Source of the DNA: Patiria miniata
Taxonomy: Eukaryota; Echinodermata; Asteroidea; Valvatida; Asterinidae
Assembly (NCBI RefSeq): GCF_015706575.1
Contig: NW_024037076.1
Coordinates: 10,326,777-10,390,776, forward strand
DNA: 64,000 bases
Direction of reading: 5' to 3'
Part shown: one piece after another, positions 12,352 to 23,060 of the stretch
Layout of the letters: each line of letters starts with the position of its first letter
Position numbering within the stretch: the first letter of the stretch is position 1
The notes under the pieces: model-generated
What the model saw: only the letters and a program-made list of their open reading frames with translations
What the model was told of the DNA's origin: nothing
Databases searched by the model: none
Position numbers and translations under genes: made by a program

Positions 12352-12605
12352 CGATTACATCGAAGGTGATGTATTCTGAAGACATGCAACCACCATTATT
12401 AGTCACAGTGCAGGTTACATAATGAGGGCCTACTGGGAAGTCTCCTCCTGTGATTGTCACATTGGTTCCCCTGCATCATCCGAACAAGTTATTGCTTGAC
12501 CATCTGAGTTGGTGGCGTTTACTTGATCCCATGACACTGGAATTGATGCTTCCCACGGTGCAATGCACTCGTCACCAACAGTTGGCACGGTCAAGACGGG
12601 TGTTG
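12352..12605 (-). pseudogene. HYR domain exon, copy 16, shared 1-bp frameshift (group II)
   Basis: A 254-bp exon with the same C-run deletion as copies 15 and 17 (about 12468-12471) and intact splice signals. It has A-P-W-E-A-S where others have A-P-G-E-A-S, a replacement of a conserved Gly that suggests relaxed constraint. Confidence 0.78.
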
Positions 12606-13173
12606 CTGTGAAGCAAAAAGACAAAATCCACTTTTTATTCCAATAACACAATAACACTCCAAATCATCAAATTACTCCATTGATTAAAAAACGGTCCATG
12701 CAGTAATACTCTACATTTTTTAAATTGAAAGATTTCTTTTTTAATATGCAAATAAGAGTGTTCCCCTCATAAAATTCCGAATGAAGCTATTTCAGTGATC
12801 AATTTGATATTGTTTGAGGGCTTTTCGGCATATTATTATTAATGCCATGTCGAAATTAATTAACAGAGTAACACGTGCAAGTACACTGCAACATACTAAT
12901 GTTTACATCATGAACATGTTTTGTGAATAATTTCATCAAATATATCACCAGCCAAGTGGGAAAAAAAAGATTCGTACTCCGTCGTGTCCGATGCAGACAC
13001 CTTTCTTTTTTCGTCTTTTCTCGGAAATGGTAAAAAATAAAGTTCATTTTCTTTGAACCAGATGTTTAAAATTGGATACTAAAGTAAACAATCCAATCAT
13101 TTTTATGGGATTTACAGACCTAGTACCCCTTAAGTCATATTTGAAAAGGTGTCAATTACAAATAAAATCTTAC

Positions 13174-13427
13174 CGATTATATCAAAGGTGAAGTATTCTG
13201 ATGCCATGCAACCATCATTATTGGACACAGTGCAGGTTACATTATGAGGGCCTACTGGGAAGTCTCCTCCTGTGATTGTCACATTGGTTCCCCTGCATTA
13301 TCCGAACAAGTTATTGCTTGACCATCTGAGTTGGTGGCGTTCACTTGATCCCATGACACTGGAATTGATGCTTCCCCCTGTGCAATGCACTCGTCACCAA
13401 CAGTCGGCATGGTCAATACGGGTGTTG
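13174..13427 (-). pseudogene. HYR domain exon, copy 17, shared 1-bp frameshift (group II)
   Basis: A 254-bp exon with the group II C-run deletion (about 13290-13293) and intact acceptor and donor. Upstream of its acceptor the intron switches to the group III type, so this unit is the boundary between the two subfamilies. Confidence 0.78.
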
Positions 13428-13965
13428 CTGTGAAGCAAAAATTAAATACAATCGCCACTTATTATTCCTACAGCAAAATTACATTCCAGTTCATCCAATA
13501 ACTCGATTGATTAAATGATATATCGAGTAAAAATTAGGAACTTCAATTTAAAAGATTCATTTTTAAAGTGAAAACTACTGTGTTCCAAAACATTACAGGA
13601 TGATGTTATATTAAGTGATTGATTTGATATTAAGGGCTTCTTGGTCTTAAATGTTAAGCCCTGTCGAAATCAATATAAAAAGTAACAAGTTCAAGTACAC
13701 TAGACTGCTCCATACGGATGTTTACATTCATGAACATATTTTGTGACTATTTTCAATCAATGTTTCAAAGGCCAAATTAAAAAGATTGGAAGATTTGCAT
13801 GGTAAATTGGGCGATGAAGCAGGTACAATTAAGTGTAACACCTAGTCTCAAAAGATCCATCTTTTATCAAAATGCTGGCCTCTAAACAATGCAAAGATTT
13901 TCGAAAAAAAATCGGGTTGACTTAAATCATATTTCAAAGGTTGTCAATTACAAATCAAATCTTAC

Positions 13966-14220
13966 CGATTACATCGAAGGTGAAGTGTGCTGATGCCGTG
14001 AAACCACAATCATTGGTCACATTGCAGGTTACAGTATGAGAGCCTACTGGAAAGTCTCCTCCTGTGACTGTTACACTGGTTCCCCCTGCATCATCCGTAC
14101 AATTTATTGCTTGACCATCTGAGTTAATTGCGCTCACTTGATCCCATGACACTGGAATAGATGTTTCCCCCAGTGCAATGCACTCGTCACCAACAGTCGG
14201 CACGGTCAATACGGGTGTTG
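13966..14220 (-). CDS. HYR domain exon, copy 18 (group III)
   Basis: An intact 255-bp phase 1-1 HYR exon. It reads T-C-N-V-T-N-D-C-G-F, which keeps a fourth cysteine one residue earlier than in group I. The exon is still very close to group I while the flanking introns are largely different. The contrast fits selection on the protein, or gene conversion confined to exons. Confidence 0.88.
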
Positions 14221-14758
14221 CTGTGAAGCAAAATTAAATACAATCGCCACTTATTATTCCTAAAACATAATGACATTCCAAATCATCAAATCACTCTATT
14301 GATTAAATGATATATTTAGTAATACTTTAGGCACGTCAATTGGAAAGATTTCTTTTAAAGTGAAATTCACTGTGTTCCAAAACATTACAGGATGATGTTA
14401 TATTAAGTGATTGATTTGATATTAAGGGCTTCTTGGTCTTAAATGTTAAGCCCTGTCGAAATCAATATAAAAAGTAACAAGTTCAAGTACACTAGATTGC
14501 TCCATACGGATGTTTACATTCATGAACATATTTTGTGACTAATTTCAATCAATGTTTCACCAGCCAAATTGCAAAGATTGGAAGATTTGCATGGTAAATT
14601 GGGCGATGAAGAAGGTACAATTAAGTGTAACACCTAGTCTCAAAAGATCCATCTTTTATCAAAATGCTGGCCTCTAAACATTGCAAAAAAATTTCGAACA
14701 AAAATCGGGTTGACCTAAATCATATTTCAAAGGGTGTCATTTATAAATCAAATCTTAC

Positions 14759-15013
14759 CGATTACATCGAAGGTGAAGTGTGCTGATGCCGTGAAACCAC
14801 CATCATTGGTCACATTGCAGGTTACAGTATGAGAGCCTACTGGAAAGTCTCCTCCTGTGACTGTTACACTGGTTCCCCCTGCATCATCCGTACAAGTTAT
14901 TGCTTGACCATCTGAGTTGGTTGCGCTCACTTGATCCCATGACACTGGAATTGTTGTTCCCCCCGGTGCAATGCACTCGTCACCAACAGTCGGCACGGTC
15001 AATACGGGTGTTG
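14759..15013 (-). CDS. HYR domain exon, copy 19 (group III)
   Basis: An intact 255-bp phase 1-1 HYR exon and the last of the contiguous array. It reads T-N-D-G-G-F, so the fourth cysteine is absent, and A-P-G-G-T-T replaces A-P-G-E-A-S. About 30 kb separates it from the next recognisable HYR exon to the right. Confidence 0.88.
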
Positions 15014-16100
15014 CTGTGAAGCAAAATTAAATACAATCGCCACTTATTATTCCTACAACATGGGTCAGATAATCACGGGGTCAGTTGTCATTTATAAATG
15101 CCAATGATGTGAAATGATTGTCGATGCTACAGTGGTATTCATGCAATAGAATTTGCTTTGGGATGATTTACAGTTGTAGTTGAACTCATAGGGAGTCTAA
15201 CCTCCAGTTCATTTTAACACAATTTGCAAAAGTAGCACAATCTTCAGTCTCGCCATCAGCAGGATATATAGAAAGACTTTAGCAGTTAATAACCCTCATG
15301 TGTTCAAACAACACATGAAACGATTGACTCCTTTAGATATTTGGGCAGTTTATTAATTGGGTTAGAGCTTGGGTTTGGGTTAGGGTTAGGGTTGGACTCG
15401 GGTTAGGATTAGGACTAGAGTAAGTTTTAGGGTTAGGGCTAGGGTTTGGACTAGATGGTTAGCGTTAAGGTTGTGAAACATTGGTATCGGGGAACATAGG
15501 TATTCACTCATCTGGACTCGCGATGAAACATCGACCAGAATCAGCTAGGCCAGGTAGGCACAATCACATCATCAAGTTAAAAAACAAGGTTAGCGGCTTA
15601 CAAGCTGTCGTATTTGTAATTACAAGATTGCTCTTTGGATGCGAAACATGAGTTCTATACAGGACAATACGTGCACTTCGACAAGAAATTCATGGCTTGA
15701 CGTATTATTGAACTCTCTACGTTGAAAGTGCTACACTCGGTTGAATATACATATTGGAACAATAATTATTCTGGAGGAAAATAATCAAGTATGACTTGTG
15801 TTTCACTGAATATATGAGTCGTTTTATTTCTGAAGTACAAAAACACTGACCACAACTCATAGACAGTGTTGGTCAATGGTCCCCAAATGGGAGGTCTCTC
15901 CATCCAGTTTCCTACTACTCCATCTCAATAAGTCATTCAATCAGATGGAAAATTCATTGAGGCTGTTTCCATGAAAAAGTTTGTTTTGTTTTAATGTGCC
16001 ACAAATGGTGTTTATTTTGTTAAGGTAAGCGAGATCACTTTCACTATGAATCGAGACTTAGCAACACTGCATTTAAGCCTGCAGCGGTTGTTGTACAACA
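15014..16100. other. Non-coding stretch with diverged repeats and TTAGGG-like tract
   Basis: No convincing coding sequence is seen. Positions 15060-15290 are a diverged relative of 16550-16720 (shared GGTCAGATAATCACG and AGCAGGATATA motifs). Positions 15361-15460 hold a degenerate GGTTAG/TTAGGG run. Positions 15440-16085 are a clearly diverged relative of 53860-54485. Confidence 0.7.
15361..15460 (+). repeat. Degenerate TTAGGG-like interstitial tract
   Basis: Several near-tandem GGGTTAGGGTTAGGG hexamers with interruptions. A similar tract is at 53795-53890, just before the related sequence there. The motif resembles the metazoan telomere repeat but is too short and degenerate to be a telomere. 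Confidence 0.7.
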
Positions 16101-16241
16101 AATTGAATTATGACTTGGTTAACAGCATTTCTTTGGCTAATCAATGAAACTCGAACACATGTTTCAATCTCACAGTGTGGTTTTAAGATACACATGCTTT
16201 TCAATCAAAACCGACATATTCAATAAAAAGGGTGCATATTA

Positions 16242-16375
16242 GTGTTTGATTAGTGGCTCCTTACACAAGCGAGTAAACAAGCAATAGGGTATGTTTGTGT
16301 TTGATTAGTGGCGCCTTATTCAAGCAAGTAAAGAAGCAAGAGGGCATGTTAAGTGTTTTATAAGTGGCTCATTTC
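16242..16375 (+). repeat. 55-bp minisatellite, about 2.5 copies
   Basis: The phrase GTGTTTGATTAGTGGC recurs at 16242 and 16297, with a degenerate third start at 16353, giving a 55-56 bp period. The same array is at about 56119-56250 in the right duplicate. Confidence 0.8.
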
Positions 16376-17189
16376 TCTCATGTGAGAACACGATAAAGAG
16401 GTGATTGATGTTTGTGGCTTTGAAATGGACTACAATACAGTTATCTCATAGAGTGCTTTTAGGTTCCTTATTTCAACTTAAATCGTACTGATAGGAACTA
16501 TTAAGTATGCTGATTCCGACATGGTTGTTTACGCCTTTAAAAAATTTGCATAGGTCAGATAATCACGTGGTCAGTTATCATCAATGCAAGATAAATGAAA
16601 TGGTGGTCGATACAAGTTGAGCTCACAACAAGTCTGAACTCCAGTTTATAAAGTGAAAAAGCAGCACACTTTTTTGTCTCTCTTTTTAGCAGGATATAAA
16701 GATAGGCACTGTTAAAAGAGTATGTTGTTTTACAACGACTTACATTAAAAACAGAGAATTTGTTGTTATTTTGCTTAAATACAGTTAATAAGTGTTGGTG
16801 AACAAGTATCGTCGAAACTGTCTACAACATCCATGTTAAGCAGCACAGGTTAACTGTTCAAAACCGGCTCGCGCTGGAAATATCTTGTTGTTTTAATCGA
16901 TGCTGTATATATTTTTGAAAACCTTACAAATAAACGATTAATTTAATTTATTGATCCTGTCTTGAATGTTTATCTTCCAAAAAAGGCAATTATGCGCGTT
17001 CTTGAAATATTGTGCGTGCACAAGTAACTCAGTATTAGACAAGCGAGTACAAGAACATGCCAAACAGCACTTACAATTCAAAGCTGTGATGGCCGAAATT
17101 AAGTTCCTAACCCCCGGAGCGCGGCCCCGGGCTTATTTCAAGGGTTGCTCTTGCAGGAAAAAAACCACGAAAGGCGCGAAGTAGGATAA

Positions 17190-18905
17190 AAAGCTTTAAA
17201 CTTCGCATGTTGGTTCTTCATGCCAGGAATTTTTGTTTCAGATATGGAGGCATTTCATATTTGACCTCTGGTAACCTTAGAGGTCTATGGACTTTCCATT
17301 CTTTTTTCATAACTTTTGTTCTTCAAAACTTCACTTTCCTATGACCCAATAATATGTGATAGGTCTTCATACCATGAAAATAGTGATCAGATTTGGGATC
17401 AATTCATATCTGACCTCTGGTGACCTTAAGAGGTCAATGTCCTTTGTTAACCCGTTTTTAGCTATTTGTAAGATTTATTTTTACCACATTTGTTTACGAT
17501 TCATATCCAAATTAAAGATGTTCATGCTATAAAGAGAATTTTCATACATAGGTCATTTCATATTCACCCTCCGGTGACCTTACGAGAGGTCATGACCTTT
17601 GTAAAACCATAGCCTATTTATGGATAGTAATTAGCTTAAAACAATTGAAAATGCCTTTTTTATGACCCAAGTCTACAACTTAACTCTTCTTTTTGTGCCA
17701 TGAAAAGAATTGTCAGATATGGGAACATCATATTGACGTAGTGATACCGTTAGAGAGGTCGATGAATTTTTGATAGCTTAGTTGCCGATATTTATCATAT
17801 TTATTCGTAAAAAACGCCATGTGTTCGTGCCTTAATAGTGTCAAATAACGGTATTGCACTTATTAGTTTACAGTCAAGTTTATGAATTCAGAGTCCTCAA
17901 ACAATTTTGAGGTGACCTCTTATCTCGCTTCTCTTTGTTTAATTGGCAGACGCAATATGAATTGATTGGAATAAAAATTTGTGGGTCTGTTATGTATAGA
18001 GAATGTACATATATCAAGCAATATTCACTTTTGTGTAGTTATTACACCCTTCTGTATCCATATGAACTTGGAAGCCACGTTTTTAACCTTTTTCTATTAA
18101 GCCAAATAATCTCGTCTGCGTCTGTGTCTGCCCTAATACAAAGGAAAATTGAGATCAAAAGTTATGCAAACTAGTCTTTGGGGTCCGACTTCATAACATG
18201 TTGTAGAAAACTTATTAAAATACACGCCTTTTGCTTTATTAGACTTCGGTCATGGACAAATGCAAAATGACGGCAATCAGAGTATACACAAATCTTTGAC
18301 CTCGCAAAGGTCATTATAGGTGAAATACGAAATGTCTACATATCTGAAAATTCATATCATGGCAAGAAAACCAAATTTAGATAAATAAAAAAGAGGTGTT
18401 TTGAATAGTTAATCCTCTAATACCTTTACACAGGATACGCAAAGTTCATTTTCCCTTGAAGGCCATCAGAGGTCAGATATGAGATTCCCTAGACATGAAA
18501 TTCTTGTCCTAGCATGAGCAACTTAACAAGCGCATTATTGAAAACCAAAATTTATAACTAACATTATGCATGCGCACTTCAATAAAAAATGGGGTTTAAA
18601 AAGTAAAATTGTATAAATAACTATAAATAGAGTAAGTGCAGTTAATACAAAGGTCATTGACCTCATGAAGGTCATCATAGGTCAAGTGTGATTTTTTTCC
18701 ACATTGGTTGTTATTTACTTTGGATGAACACTATACATAGACTAAGGTCATAGGAAAGTGACGTTTTCAAGAACAATAGGTATACATAGAGTATTCAAAG
18801 ATCATTGACCCCTCAAAGGTCACTGGGGGTCAGATATGAAATGCCTCCATATCTGAAATTTGTTGTAATGGTATGAAGGCCTCACATGACTAGTTTCACA
18901 CTTTT
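17190..18905. repeat. Long imperfect inverted repeat rich in AGGTCA/TGACCT
   Basis: The left half (from 17190) and the right half (to about 18905) are related in inverse orientation. GGAGGCATTTCATATTTGAC at 17246 is mirrored by the complement of sequence around 18826-18860. Inside each half, sub-repeats with CTCTGGTGACCTT and AGGTCA recur at about 150-250 bp. Perfect AGGTCA palindromes occur at 17587-17598 (no spacer) and 18651-18663 (1-bp spacer). It may be a foldback-type non-autonomous element; no transposase is visible. Confidence 0.6.
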
Positions 18906-20586
18906 ATAACAAAAGGCATAATTATGTCCCTATGCCGCACAACTATATTTCTTTCTTCTAGTTTTCGGGGCAATAAAATAATTACATAAAACTCACAGAG
19001 GCGATTTTTTAGATACAATAGATTTCTTTACGCTACAATTATTTTGATAAAAACGAACAATTTGAAAAGCTGTATAAACAGTATTGGTTTGGTTGTTTTT
19101 GATTGTTCCCAATGAAACGTGGTGCCAGGCATCAACAAGACTGACTAATTTTCCGCGATACGTACCGCGGGTTGAGAGCATTTTTGGACAATATTCCCCC
19201 ACGGTCAATCAAGACATAAGCCCATCTAACAAAAATGTGTTCACAAATCTAATTACTTGATAATATCCTCTGCCATAATAATAATAATAATCATAATTTG
19301 GGAGGCTAATCATCCTTACTCGCAGCTGAGAAGCTGAATTGCGAAGGATGCGGCTACAGCGTGGTCGGGCCGCTGGTACGTAAAGGTACCTTTGGCTGCC
19401 GTCCACATCGACTGATATATGACCATGGAGCACAGCCTGAGATCGGAAGTGTTTGATTGTTGTCATTATGAATAAGTATGAGTGTAGGGGAAACCCCTGA
19501 AATGTGTTTGTCGCAAACAAAATGGTCCTTAATGTAAGCAAGCTAAATCTGAGAAAGACGGTAGTTTCATGAAACCACTGTTTTTACGTTCTCAGAAAAT
19601 ATTTAAAAGTATTGAAACAATAACAACAGGCACCAAATTATTCGGACTTTAATCGATACAATACAATACAAATACATGTATAAGTCGACCAATACTGGTC
19701 AAATTATCAATTGTTACACTCTTGGGCAAATTCTTCCCGATAGTTTGCAATTTTTTACCCAATTCAACCCAATATGAGGTAATTTCATACCAATGCTGGG
19801 TAAATTACATTGCCCAGCAATGGTACATCCAACCTTTCTACAGTGTACAAAGGGTTCTCCCGGGATAGGGTTTTGTGAATTTTCGGGAGAAAGTACACGT
19901 AGTCGCGTAGCTGATTGGTTGGTACCGTGGGTCAAAGTATTTGTGGATGTGGGTATCAATATGGCAGTATTTTAGCATTTCGTTGAGAACTTGGTGCACA
20001 AGTAATGTGGTTTCATGTGCCATATTTCTTTCGATGGTTTCATGTTGGGAATTGGGATGTTTAAAACCAACTTGTAATTAGTCCTCACGGTTCATGATGC
20101 ATTTGGCATTTGTCACATGGCTTAATAACGACCTGTGGATTGTTTTCGAGTTTACAGGTGGTTGATAGTTTTGCTTTAGGCATGTTTTTGATGTGGACTA
20201 ATTCCGTTGTTGTAATTGTTGTAGTCTCCAATTAGTTCACAAGTGTAACCATTTTGGTGGCAAACCCAATAAAGGGGGTATCCCAAAGGACGACAGCCAT
20301 CTTGGATACTTTGGTATGAAGTTTGTTACCAAGGAATCTAAATAACTGTAAATAATTGTTACCCCGATGGATGGTAGGTTTCTCTTGAAATAATATTTCA
20401 ATCCACAGATCGAAAAATACTTGGAGCGTAACCCCATGGCATCAACAACACGATTATTATGACTTCTGGATATGATTTGATTGACTGTATAGATCAAAAT
20501 TTAAAGCAGCATCCCAGACTTGGTGTCAACCACTGTGTTAAAGACATCGGGTTTCACCTCAACGACATCTGGCTCCCACTCCTCCA

Positions 20587-20665
20587 GACTGATGGGTCTC
20601 CTATACCCTAGGTCCTCAGCTACCACCTTAGACTGATGGGTCTCCTATACCCTAGGTCCTCCCTC
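20587..20665 (+). repeat. 44-bp tandem duplication
   Basis: The segment beginning GACTGATGGGTCTCCTATAC is present at 20587 and again at 20631. The duplicate block carries it at 60472 and 60516. Confidence 0.85.
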
Positions 20666-20820
20666 TACTGACACTGCAACCCTACTGTTCCACTTCAGTG
20701 GGCAACAAGCTTGTTCTAGGATCCTGTCTACTTGGCATCCTCACAGGATGCAACTTCCCACTTCATTGACTTCGCCTTTTGCTACTTAAGTATTCACTTT
20801 CTTAAAGTTTAGGCACTCTC

Positions 20821-20857
20821 CTGAAGACGGTCAGAGCATTCTGACCGGAACGTCGAG
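20821..20857 (+). ncRNA. Degenerate hammerhead-ribozyme-like motif
   Basis: CTGAAGA is followed by a perfect 8-bp hairpin (20828-20847, GCAT loop) and then GGAACGTC. The arrangement matches the hammerhead core CTGATGA - stem II - GAAAC, with a changed base in the first box and a changed second box. Such motifs are known from Penelope-like retroelements and related repeats. Two core deviations make self-cleavage doubtful. The right duplicate carries an identical copy at 60706-60742. Confidence 0.4.
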
Positions 20858-21145
20858 TTTATACATCTGGTTCTTTTCAGAACCATTCTCTTAGTTGAGA
20901 AATTATTCGCACATGGTGTTTACGCAAACTTTTCATTATTTAGTATCTCCACCATGCAAAGCCTCAAATCTTACTTAACCACTATGTTTAGACAATTTTT
21001 CCTGGCACCTGATGATAACCGACACAAAGCACCAGTGGCAGCCACCACGGCCCATTTTACTCGTTACACTAAGATGTTCAAGCTTAATTCACTGCTTTCC
21101 ATATCTAGTGTAACCAGGACATGTGATGCAGTTGATGCAGAGAGC

Positions 21146-21596
21146 CAGGGGCGGTGGAACGCTTTTCAAACTGGGGGGGGGGGACAAAAAAAAGGGGCAT
21201 TTGCTCAGAAAAAAAAGGATACCTTCCGTCGGTGTGAAATTGAAAGAAAAGAATATGGCCCCGTTAACATTTCACTATAAACCCACATGACGAGGAATAT
21301 ATCATGAATACGTTGTCCCTTTTGCTCTTTGTTTTTCTTTTACCTAGTTATGCAGAAAGACCTTTTTTTATCGCGAGAGGGGCACTGATGCTTAGGATGG
21401 CCAGTTCAGTGACCATGTCATTCACGTGAAGAGCACTATTATTGTTAAAGGGGTCAGCTATCCATTTTGAGAGGGGGCACAATTTTGATGACCGTTGTTG
21501 CGAACGGGGCACTAATTATGCTTTCGAGTGGTAGTTTTCCATATTGAGAAGGTGCAAAATCTTGTTTATGCCCCCCCCCCCCTTCTGCCGCCCCTG
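21146..21596. mobile_element. hAT-like MITE (left duplicate)
   Basis: A 451-bp element starts CAGGGGCGG and ends CCGCCCCTG, giving terminal inverted repeats with adjacent poly-G and poly-C runs. It is flanked by CAGAGAGC (21138-21145) and CACAGAGC (21597-21604), an 8-bp target duplication with one mismatch. An 8-bp duplication with CAGGGGCGG-type ends is typical of the hAT superfamily. No transposase frame is present, so it would need a factor supplied elsewhere. Confidence 0.75.
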
Positions 21597-22029
21597 CACA
21601 GAGCCACTTACGAACAAAAAGAAACCCAGACATACAAGAAACATCAAGTGGATTTTCTAGTTGCCAACTATAGACAGCAGTCACACTTGTAGTGGAGCAG
21701 CATACCCCCAATGTTTCCAACAATTGTGGACTTTGTGATAAAGGTATGAAACTTTGCATGTTGGTTCGTCATCATGGGCACTCCCCCCGCCCCCCCCCCT
21801 CCCCCTCCAAGAAAAAAAACAAAAAAAACCCAAAAAGGGGAAAAACAGGTGCGAAGCCATAATGCTGTTAATTTGATGGGGGGATGCTCCCCTGCTCATA
21901 CTTGGAAAAATGATAAATTGAGAATATAATGTAAACGTTCAGGAATTTTGGGGAAAATTGCTTTGCCCCCCCCCCCGAAAAAAATATTGGCGACGCCCAT
22001 GTCCGTCATGTCATAATTGTTTTTTGTTT

Positions 22030-23060
22030 TTTTTTCACATTTACAGACATATCATATTTGACCTCTGGTGACTTTTTCATTGGTGAACAATTACTCTTTA
22101 AAATGTCTTTTTCCTGTAACCAAAGTCTACGTTATAGGTCTTCATGCAATGAAAATAATCAGATTTGGAAACAATTCATTTCTGACATCCGGTGAACTTT
22201 GAGAGGTCAATGACCTTTGTAAACCACAGCTTTTTGTAAGGTTTACTCTTTAAACCTCTTTAAAGTGCTTATTCATGTGGAAATAAATGTTTCTGAAATG
22301 AAATGAAATGAAATGAAACCCAACTTGTTCACGATCCAAGTCTTAATGGTAGGTGTTTATGCTATGAAAGGAATGTTCATATATAGGACCTTTAATATTT
22401 AACCTCTGGTTACCTTCCCAGAGGTCATGACCTATCTACTAGATATTTTAAAGATTTACTCTTATAAATGCCACATTTTCATGACCCAAGTCTAACAGTT
22501 AACTTTTTGTGTCATGAAAAGAATTTTCAGATGTGGGGACATCATCTGATACCCATATCTGATACCAAAAAAAAAAAATATTTTGGAGGTGACCTCTGAA
22601 CTCCATCTATTTTTGTAATGTCACACGCAACATGATACAATTGGAATAGAAGCATGTGTGGCTCCTTTGCAATAAAATATGTACAGAAGTATTCACTATT
22701 GTGTGCTTATTACACTCCATTGTATCCAGATGGATATCAAGCCAACTCTTAGAGTGTGATGCGTCTGCCCTTAAAACGAAATAAATGGAGATCAGAGATC
22801 ATGACAAAATTTGTCTCTGGGGTTCAAAATCATGACATACGGTAGAACAATATGTTAAAATACACTTCTTTTTCACTTATTAGACTAGGGTCGGTGAAAG
22901 GATTAAATATGACGAGGAAATATGATAAATAGTGGCATTTAGGGTTTACCAAATTCATGACCCCTCACAAAGGTCACCAGGGTTAGATATGAAATGCCTC
23001 TATATCTCAACATGCTCGTCATGGCATGAAGACCTGACATGCCGAGTTTCATGCTTTACC
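22030..23060. repeat. Second AGGTCA-rich imperfect inverted repeat
   Basis: A paralogue of the 17.2-18.9 kb element. It opens with CATATTTGACCTCTGGTGAC and closes with the inverse form around 22960-23060. Perfect palindromes lie at 22204-22216 (AGGTCA A TGACCT) and 22422-22433 (AGGTCATGACCT). A pentanucleotide run (GAAAT)n lies inside at 22294-22318. Confidence 0.6.

Larger units (their letters stand above)
1..15040 (-). repeat. Tandem array of HYR exon-intron units, about 0.8 kb per unit
   Basis: About 19 head-to-tail units each hold one HYR exon and one intron, all reading on the minus strand. Exon starts are spaced 788-847 bp apart, except one rearranged unit near 8.9 kb. Three subfamilies are visible. 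Group I (1 to about 10962) has near-identical exons and similar introns. Group II (11531-13427) has moderately diverged introns. Group III (13966-15013) has introns that share little with group I away from the splice sites. Group I introns share a poly-T/poly-G tract (A/C on the sense strand) roughly 60-80 bp beyond the exon donor. The array continues beyond the left edge of the window. Confidence 0.95.

Noticed and set aside
15361..15460. Chromosome end
   Set aside because: The TTAGGG-like units are few and interrupted, and sequence continues on both sides.
17190..18905. CRISPR-like regular repeats
   Set aside because: The repeats are degenerate, in both orientations and in eukaryotic sequence with no cas-like genes.
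19209..19541. 110-codon frame identical in both duplicates (also 59094-59426)
   Set aside because: No domain, no splice context, and identity is explained by the segmental duplication.
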